Origin: Neelides folsomi
Taxonomy: Eukaryota > Arthropoda > Collembola > Neelipleona > Neelidae
Direction: 5' to 3'
Assembly (NCBI GenBank): GCA_034687125.1
Contig: JAQGBZ010000178.1
Span: forward strand, 62,001-126,000
DNA length: 64,000 nt
Positions 60,667 to 64,000 of this stretch are shown here, piece after piece; the stretch's first letter is position 1, and the number at the start of each line of letters is the position of its first letter. The notes beneath the pieces were generated by a model. It ran no database searches, was not told the DNA's origin, and was given only the letters and a program-made list of their open reading frames with translations. The position numbers were made by a program, and so were the translations under genes.

Positions 60667-62151
60667 TGCTATTATGATCCCATTAGATAAATTAATCTAT
60701 GAAAAAATCTATCATAAATGACAGCAATGCTTTATATTCATTAAATAAAACAGGCAAATCTCGTTTGAATTGATGTTAAAGAAAATACGACAGAAAATGA
60801 ATAAAATTATTTTCATTCAGCTGACCAAACAACTTCTGAATTTGTAATTTTGTTGGAACATTACAAAAGTGTTTACATTACGTTTTCAATGAAAATGTAA
60901 AGGATTCAAAGAAAATTTTTGTTCTTTACTAATAGACAAATGTATATAAATAACATTTTGCATTTAAAAGTGCACTTTATGAGTAAACATCTTTACCTTT
61001 TTAAATTTACTTATAGTAATTGATTAGAATCGACATAAATATGAATTATGCTCCTTAAGGTTTCTAATCGAACCTTATTCTAATTTAGCATTTTTCTGAA
61101 TCACATTACACTCATGATTGTAAAGGGAGTATTCCCATTGTATTGGAATATTCTCGGGAATATTCCCTAGAGGTAAATGGAAAGAAATGGAAAAGAATGA
61201 TTTTCAGATTTTAGGCTACGCAACCTTTTGAAATACCGGTCCTAGCTCAAACTAATAATTGTTTGGCCGCAACTCAACAAAAGGAAGTATTTAATATATT
61301 ATATTCAGGCATGTGATATTTTTCCCTTTTGTGGCAAAAGGGAAATTTTTCCAATGGAAATATTTCTATTTTCCCGAAAAGAGAAATAAATGATTAACTC
61401 TACCTATGGTATACTTTTTAAATATTAATGTATTTTAAGTGTTTAATTGTGATTTTTAACTTAGATAATCATCAAAATTAACTTAAATCTTAAAATAATT
61501 AATTAAACTTTTATTAATTATATTTAACTAAACATTATTTAATCAAAATTTGAAGGTTGGCGTAGCTAAAAGCTAAAAGTTTCTATTTTTTCATTTATTT
61601 CCCTTTTGCCTCAGGGAATATTCCCGGAAATATTTCCATTTTTTTCTATTTTCCCTTTCCCTTGGAAATTTTCTCTTCCCAACCCTGGTTATATTTTAAT
61701 TTATAATTAATAATTTAGAAGTAATTCAGTCCTGAGATAGAGAAAATTGGATATAATAGGTATAGTCCCAACATAGGTGGCGTAACTCCATTTATTCCCT
61801 GAAATAGAAATATTCCCGAAAAAGGGAAATATTTCCTTGGAAATATTCCCTCGAGGTCAAAAAGGGAAATTAATATCAACCCTGATTACACTGAATAAAG
61901 ATTTACATTTAAATGACTCATTCAACAAAGGATTTATTACATATTTTTAAAAAAGATCATAAATAAGAAACATTCATTTCATCTCAAATTATTCATTATC
62001 ATCTTTGAATATTTAATGTTTAAATTATTTTTAATATGAGTTGAAATATTAATAAATGACTCTTTGAGCTTCCCTTAAATCTTGCAATTTTTTATGCTTT
62101 GGGAAGGGTTGGAAAAACCAACAATCAATACAGGGATCCATAACTATTTAA
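60667..62151. other. Intergenic with TTCCC-rich dispersed repeats
   Basis: Besides presumed IR4 promoter sequence, this stretch holds two repeat blocks with GGGAAATATTTCC-like palindromic words, annotated separately. No coding sequence is evident. Confidence 0.5.
61311..61690. mobile_element. GGGAATATTCCC-rich element, possible hAT-like MITE
   Basis: Left end CAGGCATGTGATATTTTTCC and right end (reverse complement) CAGGGTTGGGAAGAGAAAAT share a CAGGSWTGKGA start, an imperfect terminal inverted repeat. Arms are dense in AAAGGGAAAT, GGAAATATTTC and GGGAATATTCCC words. A related block spans about 61117-61190 and another 61780-61885, the latter also ending AACCCTGATTA. No ORF. Confidence 0.5.
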
Positions 62152-62168
62152 ATGGAAGCATCGTTGTC

Positions 62169-62495
62169 TTATTTGAATTTTTTGATTTTTAAATTCTCAA
62201 GTTTATCTCGAGTCCATTGTAATTCAGGAGGAAGAAATTCAACCGTTCGAATTGATTTAAAAGCCAAAGATTGTAGCTTGTGCGGCGAAACGAGAAACCG
62301 ATTGCAAAAGAATTGCAACAGTGGGAGTTGTTGCACTTCTGAAAACGGCGTTGATTTCTTCAAGATTTGGTGCAATTTGCATAATTTCATCAAACAAGAA
62401 ATTTTCATTTCCACCAATTCTCTCGAATGAAGATTGCGAAAATTATTGCAGGTGATTCGAATACTCCAGCTAAAAGATCCCGTAACAAAACTCAA
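62169..62495 (-). CDS. Hypothetical ORF, 108 codons
   Basis: An open frame on the minus strand between IR4 and IR5. The segment PLLQFFCNRFLVSPHKLQSL with AFKSIRTVEFLPPELQ faintly recalls a SOCS box (LxxxCxxxL then a leucine/proline pattern), but this is a weak match by eye. Plus-strand frames over the same DNA are also partly open and protein-like, so strand is uncertain. No splice partners were found. It may be a gene remnant. Confidence 0.25.
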   Translation of the reverse strand: MSFVTGSFSWSIRITCNNFRNLHSRELVEMKISCLMKLCKLHQILKKSTPFSEVQQLPLLQFFCNRFLVSPHKLQSLAFKSIRTVEFLPPELQWTRDKLENLKIKKFK

Positions 62496-62499
62496 GAAG

Positions 62500-63163
62500 T
62501 TTTGAAAGTTGTTTCAGAATATGGTAAAAGACCCTGTATTGAATATATTAAAGGAATTGCCAGTGTTATTGACTTCATTGAATGATCATCTGAAGACTTT
62601 TATCTATTTTATTTTTTATTTATGAGATTATAGCATTTGATTGTATATTATTTCTAATTACTAATTAACTAGAATTACTATTCAATGATTTTATTTTAAA
62701 ATAATAAATGTTTTATTGTACCTTAATATTTCTACAAATATATTTTCATAACTATGTTTGAGTAATACTGTCATTAATATCACTATTCAATTAAAACTTG
62801 TACACAATATTTAACCAGATTATTTTATTAATAACTATGTTAAGGAGCAACTATGTTTTATCCTTACTATATTATTTCTCACTACCATTATTCTCACTAT
62901 TATTATTCCTCACTAACTTAATTCCTTACTAACTTTACTCCCACTATCTATATTCCTCTACGTTTCTTCCGCCTGTTTTTAATACTATGTTATTACCGTC
63001 ACCCTATATTATATTTACATACTCCGTTTGCATTATTTTTTTATTTAAGCATTTGACAATGTGTAATTAAGATTAGATTAATATTACAAACATTCCGATA
63101 ATACCATGAATAGTGCACTTTTAACAAATTGAAAAGAACAGAAAAGTTATAATTGACAAAAAG
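62500..63163. other. Intergenic before IR5 3' end
   Basis: AT-rich. A stretch near 62840-62950 has loosely repeated TTCCTCACTA/ACTATTATT words. No gene or clear element. Confidence 0.4.
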
Positions 63164-63873
63164 CTAACATAAATTGTATTTACATTTAACACTAAAATTG
63201 TTTATAATTTCCAAAATAAATACAACACTTGCAACTAATAAACAAATGAACAAACCAATAAATATTTCTTTAATATGTTTTAATTGAACCATGATTTCTT
63301 CATGATTTGTTTTAAGTTTCATTTTTATATTCAATATATCATTATTCAATTTAGCATTTTCTTGTTCAGTGAAATATGAGTAATTTCTACCCATTGAACT
63401 GTTTTGGTATCTTTTTAATGAGTCCAAATAAATTTTCCTTCCTTCGTTCTTAGCATTTCGCATCAGATAGTATTGCCTAAAATTAATATTATATTTGTTA
63501 ATTAACGTTATAAATCAAACCTCCCCATAAGCCAATAAATAAAGAATTTGGGTTTTATGTTACCAAATGTATATAAGGCCTCCTTGGTTAAACCTTCCAA
63601 TGTAATTATTAAACACTTTTCGATATCTGAATCCTTTTCTGAATGCCCAACCTGAATGTACTTCTGAAATTTCTTTAGGTGAATGAAACCAAACGTCGTT
63701 TAATTTAACATTTATTCCAAAACTGGTTAAAAGCCTCTCAGAATTTACTTCGTTAAAAAAATTAAATCCAATACAGGATTCACTTTGTTTCATAAGTGTC
63801 ATCAACAAACATTTGTTTACATTTGTCCTTTCATCTTTATTTGTATTGACTCTTTTCATAATTTCTGGTATTC
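63164..63873 (-). CDS. Ionotropic receptor IR5, last two exons (partial)
   Basis: Two exons, 63873-63564 (entered in phase 1) and 63476-63164 (phase 2), give the C-terminal 208 residues of a receptor whose 5' part lies past the window end. The penultimate exon has SCIGFNFFNEVNSE, HSPKEISEVHSGWAFRKGFR and NNYIGRFNQGGL, closely parallel to IR4 exon 6. The last exon has RNAKNEGRKIYLDSLKRYQN and the membrane span IFIGLFICLLVASVVFILEI, parallel to IR4 exon 7. Exon borders and phases are identical to IR4, so the two are recent tandem duplicates. No lesion in the visible part. Confidence 0.87.
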
Positions 63874-64000
63874 CTATTTTTACATAAATTTACATAAAAA
63901 ATAGTTTTGGTCATTAATCATTATAATAATTACATTATTATAATGTATTTGTATATCTGTTATTAAATGCAACGCCTTGAATAACATGAGCCAGAATTAA

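Overview
This is a eukaryotic, AT-rich, intron-bearing nuclear sequence from an arthropod, probably a hexapod. Three things point there: a family of ionotropic-receptor (IR) type chemoreceptors, a GH20 hexosaminidase of the kind used in chitin turnover, and short TTAGG blocks (the arthropod telomere motif) inside dispersed repeats. A springtail would fit, but nothing here fixes the taxon. I found no prokaryotic genes, viral genes or CRISPR. Exon models were built by hand from ORFs plus GT/AG sites, with reading phase checked across each junction. Wherever an exon chain is given, the summed length is a whole number of codons unless stated.

Layout. 1-1419 (-): aldo-keto reductase with intact catalytic tetrad, 3' end off the window. 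2804-5056 (-): IR1, four exons. 6097-6477: MITE with long inverted repeats. 8646-26002 (+): secreted/type I membrane protein with kelch-like motifs; a signal-peptide exon lies about 14 kb from the rest. 26003-30639: AT-rich intergenic DNA. 30640-31640 (-): decayed copy of a small cysteine-rich secreted gene resembling the one at 45608-46409. 31774-32640: large foldback element with an 8-9 bp target duplication. 35285-35944 (-): unrecognised ORF interrupted by one in-frame stop.

The right-hand half is gene dense. 36104-37256 (+): LDLa-repeat pseudogene. 38229-41216 (+): trypsin-like domain followed by 11 LDLa repeats; the active-site serine is missing and a TGA stands where a cysteine is expected. 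41458-42050: further orphan membrane-segment exons. 42376-45347 (+): hexosaminidase, 12 exons. 45608-46409 (-): DUF4789-like cysteine-rich secreted protein. 47615-48884 (+): RDH11/13-like short-chain dehydrogenase. 49547-50031 (+): small secreted protein with a hydrophobic tail. 50194-51954 (-): IR2, intronless. 54424-57671 (+): IR3, ten exons, last intron GC-AG and carrying a 392-bp transposon. 57693-57898 (-): broken terminal IR exon. 58129-60666 (-): IR4, seven exons. 63164 to the window end (-): IR5, a close relative of IR4, partial.

The main theme is birth and death of receptor and secreted-protein genes in a MITE-rich background. Five IR genes plus a fragment, two LDLa-array genes and two cysteine-rich genes each show live and decayed copies within tens of kb. 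IRs bind chemical ligands at sensory membranes; the reductase and dehydrogenase could act in small-molecule clearance, but nothing in the sequence ties them to the receptors. The unusual items most worth a second look are the protease-then-LDLa architecture with its row of candidate 3' membrane exons, the GC-AG intron hosting a MITE, and the uncharacterised kelch-like receptor.
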